Below are positions 6,224-14,323 of a stretch of DNA of 16,645 nucleotides, piece after piece. A program made the position numbers and the translations under genes. Source of the stretch: Phycisphaerae bacterium (GTDB taxonomy: Bacteria > Planctomycetota > Phycisphaerae > Phycisphaerales > SM1A02); NCBI GenBank assembly GCA_002718515.1, contig PBEX01000017.1, positions 53,928 through 70,572 on the forward strand. Direction: 5' to 3'. Position 1 is the first letter of the stretch, and every line of letters begins with the position of its first letter. The notes below the pieces were generated by a model. The model had not been told where the DNA came from, did not search any database, and was given only the letters and a program-made list of their open reading frames with translations.

Positions 6224-6994
6224 ATGTGTGGAATACTGAGTTTATTGATGTGTTGCGTTGCAAGCGAGGTCTGGCACGTTCCAACTGAATGTAAAACGAT
6301 TCAAGCCGCAATTGATGCGGCGAGCGATGGCGATGAAGTCCTTGTCGCCAAGGGGACTTATGTAGAGTGCATCGACTTCTCTGGTAAGACAATATCAATC
6401 CGCTCTGAGTCAGGAGCAAAGTACACCATCATCGATGGTCAAGAAAAGGGGACAGTAGTGTCATGCGTTCGTCCGTCCAGTGCGATCATGGAAGGTTTTA
6501 GCATTGTGGGTGGCGCTGCTTTGGTGGGTGGTGGCATTCGAATTGAGAATGCCACTCCCATCATACGTTCTTGCATGATTGAGTTTAATGAAGCGGGTGA
6601 AGGTGGCGGTGCCTATGTCTCAGCTGGCACGCCGCAATTCGATAACTGCGTGTTTTCATTTAATGTCGCAGATGATGGCGACGGCATCTGGTGCGTGAAT
6701 GCAAAACCGCTGATCACTGCATGCATCTTCGCAGGCGATTCCATTGGTTACAAAACAGGTGAGATGATTACGATTCGCGACACAAACAGCGACTTCGGAG
6801 CGTGCTGTATTGGTGAAACGTGTGTGCAAACAGCATCGGTCGCGTGTTATGAAGCAGGCGGATTTTTTCGCGGTGAAGACGAACGATGTCTCGATGCTTG
6901 CCCAGAAACATGCGATGAAGATGTCAATGAAGATCGCCGCGTGAACATGACCGACCTTCTTCGCGTCATCGGGGCATTCGGGTATTGCCCCTAA
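6224..6994 (+). CDS. Secreted right-handed beta-helix protein with half-dockerin C-terminus
   Basis: From ATG 6224 the protein has 256 residues. A short hydrophobic start (CGILSLLMCCVAS, 2-14) looks like a signal peptide with cleavage near 14-15. ECKTIQAAIDAASDGDEVLV (22-41) is the usual entry into pectin-lyase-like beta-helices, and coils follow to about 172 with GGGIRIENATPIIRSC and GGGAYVSAGTPQFDNC. A Cys-rich module CC-x4-C-x7-C-x3-GGFFRG-x4-C occupies 194-222. The end carries one EF-hand-like dockerin repeat (D233, N235, D237, N241, D244) and finishes AFGYCP. Such tails occur in secreted planctomycete proteins, perhaps as sorting or surface-attachment signals. No catalytic residues are identifiable. 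The in-frame ATG at 6146 would add 26 residues including a basic n-region, so it remains possible. The stop overlaps the convergent DUF59 stop. Confidence 0.82.
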   Translation: MCGILSLLMCCVASEVWHVPTECKTIQAAIDAASDGDEVLVAKGTYVECIDFSGKTISIRSESGAKYTIIDGQEKGTVVSCVRPSSAIMEGFSIVGGAALVGGGIRIENATPIIRSCMIEFNEAGEGGGAYVSAGTPQFDNCVFSFNVADDGDGIWCVNAKPLITACIFAGDSIGYKTGEMITIRDTNSDFGACCIGETCVQTASVACYEAGGFFRGEDERCLDACPETCDEDVNEDRRVNMTDLLRVIGAFGYCP

Positions 6995-7380
6995 TGTCCA
7001 GAGTCAGTTTTGTTTTGATCGATGGTCAGCCCAGTCGTGTTGTCATGAATCTTGCTGAGCATGTGGTTGATGTCGATGTCCATCAGTTCAAGGGCGGCCT
7101 TGCCACGCTTTGTTAAATCGGCAACCGACCACGCGGGGTCCCACACCAATTCAACGCGAACACTTTTAACGCCATCAACTTTTGACACTTCATCAAACAC
7201 TTGACTTGGCATCAAATCCGCAACAGGACAGTTCGGCGTCGTGAGCGTCATATCTATATGAACGATGCCATCAGTAACATCAATCTTGCGAATCAATCCC
7301 AAATCATAAATGTTGATGGGCAGTTCAGGGTCTTTCACCTTCTTAATCGCTGCAATGATGCCGTCGTTTAAGTCGCTCAT
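6991..7380 (-). CDS. DUF59/MIP18-family iron-sulfur assembly protein (SufT-like)
   Basis: A 129-residue DUF59 (MIP18, PaaD/SufT-like) protein; family members act late in Fe-S cluster maturation or transfer. DPELPINIYDLGLIRKI (17-33) is the classic opening, and C51 in TLTTPNCPVADLMP (46-59) is the conserved cysteine. WDPAWS (80-85) closes the core. The frame extends 66 bp further upstream, but the ATG at 7380 is chosen because it makes a 4-bp ATGA overlap with the sufU stop and starts exactly at the family N-terminus. It is the last gene of the suf operon, which supports a role in cluster assembly. It resembles the DUF59 part of SufT, hence the hedged name. Confidence 0.92.
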   Translation of the reverse strand: MSDLNDGIIAAIKKVKDPELPINIYDLGLIRKIDVTDGIVHIDMTLTTPNCPVADLMPSQVFDEVSKVDGVKSVRVELVWDPAWSVADLTKRGKAALELMDIDINHMLSKIHDNTTGLTIDQNKTDSGH

Positions 7381-7814
7381 TCTGTCGTCACTTCCTCTGA
7401 GCCATCGAGGGCTGCAATCACAGTGTGCCACGCAAGCGTCGCGCATTTGACGCGCATTGGAAACTCCCGAACACCAGAAAACACCGCTAACTTCTTAGGC
7501 ACTTCCGGCGTTCCTTCGCCAGTGACCAATTCATGAAACCCACGGTAAAGGTCTTTTGCATCGTCGACGCTTTTGCCACTTAGCACTTCCGCCATCAAAT
7601 CCGCAGAAGCGACCGAAATCGCGCATCCTTCACCGTCAAACTTGACATCTTCAATCGTGTCACCATCTCTATGCACAGTCACAACGAGCTTGTCTCCACA
7701 AAGGGGGTTGTTACCCGTGCCAATGCAATCGCACGGCTCTGCCTTCCCGCGGTGCCTTGGGTTCTTCGCATGGTCTGTGACCATTTCTAAATAGAGTTCG
7801 CGCAAATCGCTCAT
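7377..7814 (-). CDS. sufU: SufU, sulfur-relay/scaffold protein of the SUF system
   Basis: IscU-like zinc protein that accepts persulfide sulfur from SufS and passes it to SufBCD. Its 145 residues hold C39-G-D41, C64 in GEGCAIS and C124 in RVKCATLAWHT, which together form the SufU zinc/sulfur site. The insertion between the second and third Cys (residues 77-118) distinguishes SufU from IscU and is present here. The ATG forms an ATGA overlap with the sufS stop, and the stop forms one with the DUF59 gene. Placement directly after sufS fits the known SufS-SufU pairing. Confidence 0.95.
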   Translation of the reverse strand: MSDLRELYLEMVTDHAKNPRHRGKAEPCDCIGTGNNPLCGDKLVVTVHRDGDTIEDVKFDGEGCAISVASADLMAEVLSGKSVDDAKDLYRGFHELVTGEGTPEVPKKLAVFSGVREFPMRVKCATLAWHTVIAALDGSEEVTTE

Positions 7815-9025
7815 CCGAGCATTGTAATCGCTTTGCGAAGGGCAGTTGCAAGCGCGTCGATGTCGGTCGCCGTGTTATATACAGAAAGCGAAGCCCTACA
7901 CGTCGCGCTTAATCCAAACCGGTGCATCAGCGGTTCTGCGCAGTGATTTCCTGTGCGAATCGCAACACCCTCATGGTCACAAATCGTTCCGACATCGTGC
8001 GGGTGAACGCCATCAACAGTGAACGCAAGAATCGCGCATTTTTCTTTGGCAGTCCCCACAAGCGTGACGCCCTCAATCTCGCTAAGCACCTTCGTGCCAT
8101 ACGAAAGTAGTTTCATTTCAATGTCATGAATGGTGTCGTACCCAATGCCACCAATGTAATCGCATGCCGCGCTTAAACCAATCGCACCAGCAATGTTTGG
8201 TGTTCCCGCTTCGAACTTAAAGGGCACCTTGTTCCATGTCGTTTCTTCAAACGACACTGACAAAATCATGTCACCACCACCTTGATAGGGCTCCATCTCC
8301 TCAAGCAGTTCACTGCGTCCAAACAAACAGCCTATGCCTGTTGGGCCAAACATTTTGTGTCCAGATGTTGCGTAAAAATCACATCCGATGTCCTGCACAT
8401 CAACGTGCATGTGCCCAGTTGCCTGCGCCCCGTCCACCACAGTTACCGCGCCCGCCGCTTTGGCAAGCGTGCACAATTCCTTTACGGGGTTGATTGAGCC
8501 AATCGCATTTGAGACATGAGCAAAGGCCGCAATCGATGTGTTTTCGCCAAGCAATTCCTTAAATGATTCAACATTAAGCGAACCATCGTCGTTCACCTTC
8601 GCAACTTTAAGAGCCGCGCCAGTCTGTTCGCACAAGAGTTGCCATGGAACGATGTTTGAATGATGCTCCATTTCGGTAATGAGAATCTCATCACCAGCCC
8701 CAAGTCGCGGTCGTCCCCACGCCTGCGCAACCAAGTTGATTGCTTCGGTTGCGCCTCTGACAAACACAATCTCATCCTTACTTGCACCAAGAAGCGTTGC
8801 AAGTTTCGCCCGAGCGCCTTCATAACCTTTAGTTGCGCGCATCGAGAGTTGGTGAACGCCGCGGTGAATGTTTGCGTTGTCGTGTTCGTAGTACGAATGC
8901 ACAGCATCAATGACGCACGTTGGTTTTTGCGTCGTCGCTGCAGAATCAAGATAGACCAGCGGGTTGTCGCCCACTGTCTGGTTCAATGCAGGAAATGCAT
9001 CAGCGATTCGTGTTGTTTGCGTCAT
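7811..9025 (-). CDS. sufS: SufS, cysteine desulfurase (class II)
   Basis: PLP enzyme that releases sulfur from L-cysteine as a persulfide and yields alanine. In 404 residues, the PLP lysine is K224 in ATSGHKMFGPTGIG. H121 in MEHHSN stacks on the cofactor, and the persulfide-bearing C362 lies in RTGNHCAEPLMHRFG, the class II arrangement. YLDSAATTQKP (25-35) is the N-terminal signature. Length is typical. Its ATG is directly adjacent to the sufD stop (no intergenic base), and its stop overlaps the sufU start. Confidence 0.97.
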   Translation of the reverse strand: MTQTTRIADAFPALNQTVGDNPLVYLDSAATTQKPTCVIDAVHSYYEHDNANIHRGVHQLSMRATKGYEGARAKLATLLGASKDEIVFVRGATEAINLVAQAWGRPRLGAGDEILITEMEHHSNIVPWQLLCEQTGAALKVAKVNDDGSLNVESFKELLGENTSIAAFAHVSNAIGSINPVKELCTLAKAAGAVTVVDGAQATGHMHVDVQDIGCDFYATSGHKMFGPTGIGCLFGRSELLEEMEPYQGGGDMILSVSFEETTWNKVPFKFEAGTPNIAGAIGLSAACDYIGGIGYDTIHDIEMKLLSYGTKVLSEIEGVTLVGTAKEKCAILAFTVDGVHPHDVGTICDHEGVAIRTGNHCAEPLMHRFGLSATCRASLSVYNTATDIDALATALRKAITMLG

Positions 9026-10183
9026 TTACAGCGTCCTGATGAAGTCGCCACCTGGCATGGTGGAAAGCAGCTCGCCTGTGAGTGCTCTTCGGAATTCATC
9101 GTCAGCAAGGTCTTCCAAACTTTCGTTTAAGAATGCATACATGAGCAATGTTTCAGCTGAATCCGCAGGAATGCCGCGCGAACGCAAGTAGAGTTTCGCC
9201 TCTTCATCGATTTCGCCAGTGGTTGCACCATGCGTGCACGCAACATCATCGTTGTAAATCTCAAGTTGCGGTCTTGAAATTGCATTCGCATCATCTGAAA
9301 GAACGATGTTTTGATTCGTCTGCATCGCATCTGTCTCAACAGCGCCCTCTTCGACATAGATGCGGCCTGTAAAGACAGACTTCGCGTTTCCATCAAGAAT
9401 TCCCTTGTAAAACTCGCGGCTATTGCAACGCGGTTTGTTATGCTCCACGCGAAGGTGATTGTCGACATGCTGGTTGTCGCCAAGCATGTACATGCCATCA
9501 AAGTTTGACTCAATGTGTTCACCATCAAGATATGCAAACACTTCATGTCGGGAACACTTGCCAGCAAGTGTAATCGTGTGTGTTTGGACGTTGCTTGAAT
9601 CTTCTTGGCACACGTGCAGTTGCCCGAGTTGATACGCAGTTTTTGATCCGCGAATTGCGCGAACAAGCGTCACATTTGCTTCTTTGCCAGCGACTATTTC
9701 AGTCAGTGGCATAAAGAGGTGTGTTTCTTCACCTAAACACACATGTGTTTCCGCGACCGACACTTCCTCATTGTCACTTGCATGAATGAGCACGCGTCCA
9801 CTTGCAGCAGTCGGGCACTCGCCTGAGACAAACTGCAAAATGTGAATCGTTTGCTTGCCAGCGTTTTCAATTGTGATGGTATCGCATTCAATGCTTGGAA
9901 TCACACTATCACCGCGTGATGCGACCGAACCCTGAAGTGCATGATTTGCATTCACAGTGACGCCATCACATAATCGGGACGCTTCTTCGTGCAGTTTGCC
10001 ATTGATAAGCACGATGAGTGGATTTGCTGGTGCAATGTCGTACTCGCGGATAATCGATTCATCGAAAAATGTCGTCGCGAACGCAAACTCAGTTTTTGCG
10101 AGCGCTGACACATTCGTGTACATCCATGCTTCACTCTTGTGAAGTTTTTCAAAACAGGTGTTGTTGAAAGTCATTGTGGTCAT
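9026..10183 (-). CDS. sufD: SufD, SufBC2D scaffold component
   Basis: Paralogue of SufB that lacks the cluster site but is needed for iron entry into the SufBC2D complex. From ATG 10183 it has 385 residues. The N-terminal half is divergent; the C-terminal beta-helix core contains DDVACTHGATTGEIDEEAKL (312-331) followed by YLRSRGIP (332-339), the SufB/SufD hallmark with the conserved His. ATG 10183 is preferred because it gives an ATGA overlap with the sufC stop. A GTG at 10195 and an ATG at 10174 are also in frame. It is placed between sufC and sufS, as in many SUF operons. Confidence 0.93.
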   Translation of the reverse strand: MTTMTFNNTCFEKLHKSEAWMYTNVSALAKTEFAFATTFFDESIIREYDIAPANPLIVLINGKLHEEASRLCDGVTVNANHALQGSVASRGDSVIPSIECDTITIENAGKQTIHILQFVSGECPTAASGRVLIHASDNEEVSVAETHVCLGEETHLFMPLTEIVAGKEANVTLVRAIRGSKTAYQLGQLHVCQEDSSNVQTHTITLAGKCSRHEVFAYLDGEHIESNFDGMYMLGDNQHVDNHLRVEHNKPRCNSREFYKGILDGNAKSVFTGRIYVEEGAVETDAMQTNQNIVLSDDANAISRPQLEIYNDDVACTHGATTGEIDEEAKLYLRSRGIPADSAETLLMYAFLNESLEDLADDEFRRALTGELLSTMPGGDFIRTL

Positions 10184-10956
10184 CCGCAGCAGCACTCAGT
10201 TCCGCAGTTTTCAAACGTAGCGTAGCCGCCCGCTTCAAGTTCAAGGGCAAGTTCCTTGCCGCCGCTCTTAATGATTTTGCCATCCATTAAGACGTGGACA
10301 AAGTCAGGAACGATGTGGTCAAGTAATCGTTGGTAGTGTGTAATCACTACGAATCCGCGGCCAGCATTGCGAAGTTTATTCACGCCATCAGATACGATTT
10401 TAAGTGCGTCAATGTCAAGACCGGAATCAGTCTCATCGAGCACGCACAGTTTCGGGTCAAGCATCGCCATTTGGAAAATCTCAGCGCGCTTCTTTTCGCC
10501 ACCAGAGAATCCTTCATTCACGCCTCGGTCGAGCAGGTCTGTATTCAAACTCACTGACTCTGCTTTCTCTTCAACAAGATCAAGGAAGTCCATCGCATCA
10601 AGTTCATCTTCGCCGCGGTATTTACGCATCGCATTGACTGCCGCCTTCAAAAAGAACTTCGTTGAAACGCCAGGGATTTCGACAGGATATTGGAACGCAA
10701 GAAAAACGCCCGCACACGCGCGTTGGTCAGCATCAAGTTCAGTTAAATCCTGACCCATAAAGTACATTTCACCTTCAGTGACTTCATATGCCTCGTGCCC
10801 AGCAAGTACGCATGCAAGCGTACTTTTGCCAGATCCGTTTGGTCCCATGATGGAATGCACTTCCCCCTCGTTGACGGTTAATGAAACGCCTTTAAGAATT
10901 TCATTGCCTTCAACGGAGGCGTGTAAGTTTTTGATTTCAAGTAATGGTGTAGTCAT
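10180..10956 (-). CDS. sufC: SufC, ATPase of the SUF complex, with Cys-rich tail
   Basis: ABC-type ATPase that powers SufB-SufD rearrangement. Of 258 residues, Walker A is GPNGSGKST (38-46), the Q-loop Gln is Q89, the signature is FSGGEKKR (150-157), Walker B is LCVLDE (170-175) and the H-loop His is H207 in VVITHYQRLL. All match active SufC. The protein ends ENCGTECCCG, with four cysteines in the last eight residues; this is unusual for SufC and may bind metal or be redox-active. The start is the ATG 11 bp after the sufB stop, with AAAGG 7 bases before it. Confidence 0.97.
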   Translation of the reverse strand: MTTPLLEIKNLHASVEGNEILKGVSLTVNEGEVHSIMGPNGSGKSTLACVLAGHEAYEVTEGEMYFMGQDLTELDADQRACAGVFLAFQYPVEIPGVSTKFFLKAAVNAMRKYRGEDELDAMDFLDLVEEKAESVSLNTDLLDRGVNEGFSGGEKKRAEIFQMAMLDPKLCVLDETDSGLDIDALKIVSDGVNKLRNAGRGFVVITHYQRLLDHIVPDFVHVLMDGKIIKSGGKELALELEAGGYATFENCGTECCCG

Positions 10957-10963
10957 TGTTTTG

Positions 10964-10968
10964 CCTTT
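10964..10968 (-). promoter_or_regulatory. Shine-Dalgarno AAAGG of sufC
   Basis: On the minus strand AAAGG is followed by 7 bases and then the sufC ATG. It is one of few recognisable ribosome binding sites in the window and belongs to an internal operon gene. Confidence 0.5.
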
Positions 10969-12524
10969 TATCCTACGCTCGCTTCCAAGCTCACTTCAAG
11001 GAGTCGCCGCGCTTCGACCGCAAACTCCATTGGTAATTCTCTAAATACTTCCTTACAGAATCCGTTGACAATCATGTTGATGGAATCTTCCGTTGAGATG
11101 CCGCGTTGATTGCAATAGAAGAGTTGGTCTTCACCAATCTTTGATGTTGACGCCTCGTGTTCCGCTTTCGCTGTTTTGTTTAACACTTCAATGTATGGGA
11201 ATGTGTGCGCGCCGCATTCATCGCCCATCAGCATGGAGTCACACTGTGTGTAATTTCGCGCGTTCTCTGCACCTTTTTGCATGCGAACAAGTCCGCGGTA
11301 AATGTTTTGTCCGTGCCCCGCACTAATACCTTTACTCACAATGGTTGACTTTGTGTTCTTGCCAATGTGAATCATTTTCGTGCCGGTGTCTGCTTGCTGA
11401 TAATTGTTTGTCAACGCAACCGAATAAAACTCACCGACTGAGTTGTCACCAAGAAGAACGCACGATGGATATTTCCAAGTGACGGCTGAACCCGTTTCAA
11501 CTTGCGTCCACGTGATGCGTGAATTGTTGCCTTGGCACTTGCCGCGTTTTGTCACGAAGTTGTAAATACCGCCCACGCCATTTTCATCGCCGGGGTACCA
11601 GTTCTGAACGGTGGAGTATTTAATGTCGGCATCATCAAGTGCAATGAGTTCAACGACTGCTGCGTGCAACTGATTTTCATCACGCATCGGAGCAGTGCAT
11701 CCTTCTAAGTAAGACACGCTCGCGCCTTCTTCAGCAATGATGAGTGTTCGTTCAAACTGACCAGTCGACTTCGCGTTGATGCGGAAGTATGTCGACAAAT
11801 CCATCGGGCACTTGACGCCTTTTGGAACGTACACAAACGAACCGTCTGTGAAGACTGCGCTGTTCAAGGTTGCGTAGTAATTGTCAGAGTAGGGGACAAT
11901 CGTACCGAGATACTTTTTAACGAGTTCAGGATGTTTGTGAACCGCTTCTGAAATCGGGCAAAAGATGATGCCAAGTTCAGCAAGTTTGTCTTGGAATGTT
12001 GTGCCTACAGAAACTGAGTCAAACACAGCATCTACTGCGACGCCTGCAAGTGCAGCGCGCTCGTGCAAAGGAATACCAAGTTTCTCATATGTTTCTAACA
12101 GTTTAGGATCGACTTCATCAAGTGACTTTGGCGCATCCTCAAGTGATTTCGGTGCGGAGTAAAAAATGATTTCGTCGTAGTTTGGTTTTTCGTAGTTAAG
12201 GTGCGCCCACTCTGGTTCTTCCATTGTGAGCCAGTGGCGGTATGCCTTTAATCGCCACTCTAAAAGCCACTCTGGCTCTTCCTTTTTCGCAGAGATAAAC
12301 GCAATGGTTGACTCATCTAAACCGGGAGGCGCTGAGTCTGCTTCGATGTCAGTGACAAAGCCCCACTTGTATTTCTCATTGAAGGTTTCCTTCAAGAGTT
12401 CGGTATCTTCAGCAGCAGTATTTGATGAACTTAACAGCGTGCCGCTATCTGGCATGTCTTTCAAAAGTTCAACTTCATCAATCCGCTTTTTTGTATCACT
12501 AGGCATGTTTTTCTCTTCTTCCAT
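10968..12524 (-). CDS. sufB: SufB, Fe-S cluster scaffold
   Basis: Scaffold on which the SufBC2D complex builds clusters; first gene of the suf operon. From ATG 12524 it has 518 residues. [20 protein letters not shown] is the N-terminal core (about 50-69), and [20 protein letters not shown] (136-155) is a highly conserved SufB block. C276 in [21 protein letters not shown] corresponds to the persulfide-accepting Cys of E. coli SufB. The end carries the [21 protein letters not shown] block. The first 45 or so residues are an acidic, poorly conserved extension. A TTG at 12539 lies too close to the likely transcription start; ATG 12506, preceded by GAAGAG, is a serious alternative. An [14 protein letters not shown] direct repeat precedes the conserved block. 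Confidence 0.96.
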   Translation of the reverse strand: MEEEKNMPSDTKKRIDEVELLKDMPDSGTLLSSSNTAAEDTELLKETFNEKYKWGFVTDIEADSAPPGLDESTIAFISAKKEEPEWLLEWRLKAYRHWLTMEEPEWAHLNYEKPNYDEIIFYSAPKSLEDAPKSLDEVDPKLLETYEKLGIPLHERAALAGVAVDAVFDSVSVGTTFQDKLAELGIIFCPISEAVHKHPELVKKYLGTIVPYSDNYYATLNSAVFTDGSFVYVPKGVKCPMDLSTYFRINAKSTGQFERTLIIAEEGASVSYLEGCTAPMRDENQLHAAVVELIALDDADIKYSTVQNWYPGDENGVGGIYNFVTKRGKCQGNNSRITWTQVETGSAVTWKYPSCVLLGDNSVGEFYSVALTNNYQQADTGTKMIHIGKNTKSTIVSKGISAGHGQNIYRGLVRMQKGAENARNYTQCDSMLMGDECGAHTFPYIEVLNKTAKAEHEASTSKIGEDQLFYCNQRGISTEDSINMIVNGFCKEVFRELPMEFAVEARRLLEVSLEASVG

Positions 12525-12532
12525 GAGATTCG

Positions 12533-12563
12533 GTATCAATTAGATACGGCATCATAGTGTATC
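12533..12563 (-). promoter_or_regulatory. suf operon promoter with three GATAC/GTATC arms
   Basis: On the plus strand GTATC (12533-12537) and GATAC (12543-12547) form an inverted repeat over AATTA, and a second GTATC follows at 12559-12563. A minus-strand TATGAT (12556-12551) sits between the outer arms, putting transcription start near 12544 and leaving a leader of about 20-38 bases. The arms may be an operator for a cluster-sensing regulator; they do not match the SufR or IscR consensus I know. The rest of 12525-12607 shows no clear terminator. Confidence 0.35.
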
Positions 12564-12607
12564 AAAACCCCCGGTTATTCCTAGTATTTAGCGTGTGTTT
12601 TCGCGCC

Positions 12608-13561
12608 TTAATCGGGCTTATTCTGAGAAAGAGGGTCTTTAACAATCACAGGAAGCCGTGTTTGGAAGAGGGCATTGACGAGTTTCATCATGACATAGAA
12701 GGACGCAATTGGAAGCACAATGATTTGAATCACGGTTTGCGCCACATACAGTTTGCTCAATTCAAGGAGCGGGGCAGTAATCGCAAGCGTTTGTTTGCCA
12801 AAGAGCATGATGACATCAATGATTTTTGTGATGTATGAAAACGTAAAGACGATGTAGTCGCCGACAAACTCAACTGGGCCCCAGAGCCCATCATAAGTGG
12901 CGTCGCTCCATTTTGGCATGTATTCATAGATCTCAATTGCCTTAAGGGCATCGATGTTTGGTTCAAGTTCGCTTTGCGCCGCACTTATGCGTGCATCAAA
13001 GAACGAAGTTTGTATCGTTTCATTCATCGTCGCAGACACAGGCAGAAACAATCTACACACGAGCACGAGCACGATGACTTGAACGGTGACGGCGCAAACT
13101 CGCTGAGCAATGTTATGGGGAATCCAAACGAGCAGTCCCACGACAAACAAACAGTACGCGACGAGCAGCGGCGCAAGTGTATACGACACTTCATAAAACA
13201 CTTTTTGTGTTGCAAGGGATGTGAGTGCAGTGACAAGAATGTTCGCAAGCCGCTCGGTCATGTCATCAATTGGGTCAAGCATCTCGCCAATTGGTATCGC
13301 AATGCCGACACCAAATGGTGTCAGTTCGATGGATGCGTCCTTGCCGACCGAAACGACTCTGTTCACGACACGGCACGTCGCATACACGCTAGCAGTTAGC
13401 GCAACTGACTCAGTAAAGTATTCATCTGCGATGGTGTCGGCGACAGGAACACGCGGTGCGGGAAACATTAACAACACTACAGCGACAATGATTGCACTCA
13501 TTGAGATTGTTTGTTTGTGATGGGTTTTGCACCACGCTAGCGAAGAAGAAAAGTCAGCCAT
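12608..13561 (-). CDS. Uncharacterised multi-pass membrane protein
   Basis: No function recognised. The 317 residues have hydrophobic segments near 19-34, 125-148, 153-174 and 271-293. Between the first and second lies a patterned region: DEYFTESVALTASVYATCRVVN (46-67), then GVGIAIPIGEMLDPIDDMTERL (84-105) and SLATQKVFYE (115-124). I have a faint memory of similar hypothetical proteins in gamma-proteobacteria with a GEILDP-like block, but cannot name a family. A soluble loop around 175-230 is acidic and aromatic. The gene starts 9 bp after the SRAP stop, yet has its own TAGCAT hexamer 6 bases before the ATG. sufB begins 83 bp downstream. Confidence 0.8.
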   Translation of the reverse strand: MADFSSSLAWCKTHHKQTISMSAIIVAVVLLMFPAPRVPVADTIADEYFTESVALTASVYATCRVVNRVVSVGKDASIELTPFGVGIAIPIGEMLDPIDDMTERLANILVTALTSLATQKVFYEVSYTLAPLLVAYCLFVVGLLVWIPHNIAQRVCAVTVQVIVLVLVCRLFLPVSATMNETIQTSFFDARISAAQSELEPNIDALKAIEIYEYMPKWSDATYDGLWGPVEFVGDYIVFTFSYITKIIDVIMLFGKQTLAITAPLLELSKLYVAQTVIQIIVLPIASFYVMMKLVNALFQTRLPVIVKDPLSQNKPD

Positions 13562-13567
13562 TGGTTT

Positions 13568-13573
13568 ATGCTA
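13568..13573 (-). promoter_or_regulatory. -10-like TAGCAT of the membrane-protein gene
   Basis: The TAG of this hexamer is the SRAP stop codon. Six bases separate it from the ATG at 13561. It may allow transcription independent of the SRAP gene. Confidence 0.3.
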
Positions 13574-14239
13574 ACTCTTCTCGATGAGCTCGGCGCCTTG
13601 GTTGCGAGGGTTATTCACAGTTTTAGAAACTTCATGCCACGGGGCGCGGATAAGGCGCCCATCAAACGAGCCGGTCTCTAGCCAAGAGTTTGGTTCAGCA
13701 AACATGAGCGGCATTCGGTGGTGAAGCGGTTTCATTGCGTTGGTCGCGGGTAGCGTAATGATCGTGCAAGAGTGGGGTATGTCATCGCGCGCTGGCTCGT
13801 ACAAACCTCCAAAGAAAAGCGGTTCGCTTAAACCGCGCTGCGCAAAGTAAGGCTGCTTCTCATCATTAATCGATTTCCATTCGTAATACCCCAGTGCAGG
13901 AATGATGCACCGTTGTCCTTTGTTAAAGGCGTGTTTGTATGAGGCCTTTTCTTGCAGCGTTTCGCTTCGCGCATTAAAGGTTGCGTACTTGGTTGAAACT
14001 TCGGTTGCCCACGGCGCAACGATTGACCAGCGTGATGCGTGCCAAGAATACAAAGTACCATCTTCAGATTCGCTTCCGCCACCATCGACTGTGCTTTTGC
14101 AAAAAATCGGAATGATCTGCGTAGGGCAGATGTTATACCCAATGCGCACTTCTTCTAACACATCATCAGGAAGCCCTTCACCAAAAAACGATTCCCACGC
14201 TTCTTTGTCCTCAAACTGATTTGCGAATCTTCCACACAT
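13571..14239 (-). CDS. SRAP-domain protein (YedK/HMCES), abasic-site shield
   Basis: SRAP proteins crosslink covalently to abasic sites in single-stranded DNA through Cys2 and protect them. Starting at ATG 14239 the protein begins MCGRF, so C2 is exposed after Met removal; this decides the start against the in-frame TTG at 14245. Other active-site residues fit: N36 in YNICPTQ, N89 and R91 in NARSET, E120 in GYYEW and H173 in LHHRMP. Length (222 aa) is normal. The block usually reading RWGLIPxW is RWSIVAPWA here, a Gly-to-Ser change in an otherwise intact protein. TATCAT lies 6 bases before the ATG. No LexA box is visible. Confidence 0.95.
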   Translation of the reverse strand: MCGRFANQFEDKEAWESFFGEGLPDDVLEEVRIGYNICPTQIIPIFCKSTVDGGGSESEDGTLYSWHASRWSIVAPWATEVSTKYATFNARSETLQEKASYKHAFNKGQRCIIPALGYYEWKSINDEKQPYFAQRGLSEPLFFGGLYEPARDDIPHSCTIITLPATNAMKPLHHRMPLMFAEPNSWLETGSFDGRLIRAPWHEVSKTVNNPRNQGAELIEKS

Positions 14240-14245
14240 ATTCAA

Positions 14246-14251
14246 ATGATA
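14246..14251 (-). promoter_or_regulatory. -10-like TATCAT of the SRAP gene
   Basis: On the minus strand TATCAT, then TTGAAT, then the ATG whose position is independently fixed by Cys2. It is therefore a clean case for the leaderless spacing. Confidence 0.45.
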
Positions 14252-14323
14252 TCAAGGGGTAGTAGTGAGTTAAGGTCAATTGCGTGAATAGCTTTTGATT
14301 CTATCCTTTGTGAAATGCTTTCT

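Noticed and set aside
5415..6288. Plus-strand open frames opposite the sulfotransferase-like gene
   Set aside because: Antisense to a gene with strong motifs; composition is Ser/Cys/Arg rich and no family is recognised.
12525..12539. TTG start of sufB adding five residues
   Set aside because: It lies within about 5 bases of the predicted transcription start, has no ribosome site, and two ATGs follow in frame.
12564..12607. Intrinsic terminator after the membrane-protein gene
   Set aside because: Only a 4-bp AACC/GGTT stem before a short T-run could be found, too weak to call.
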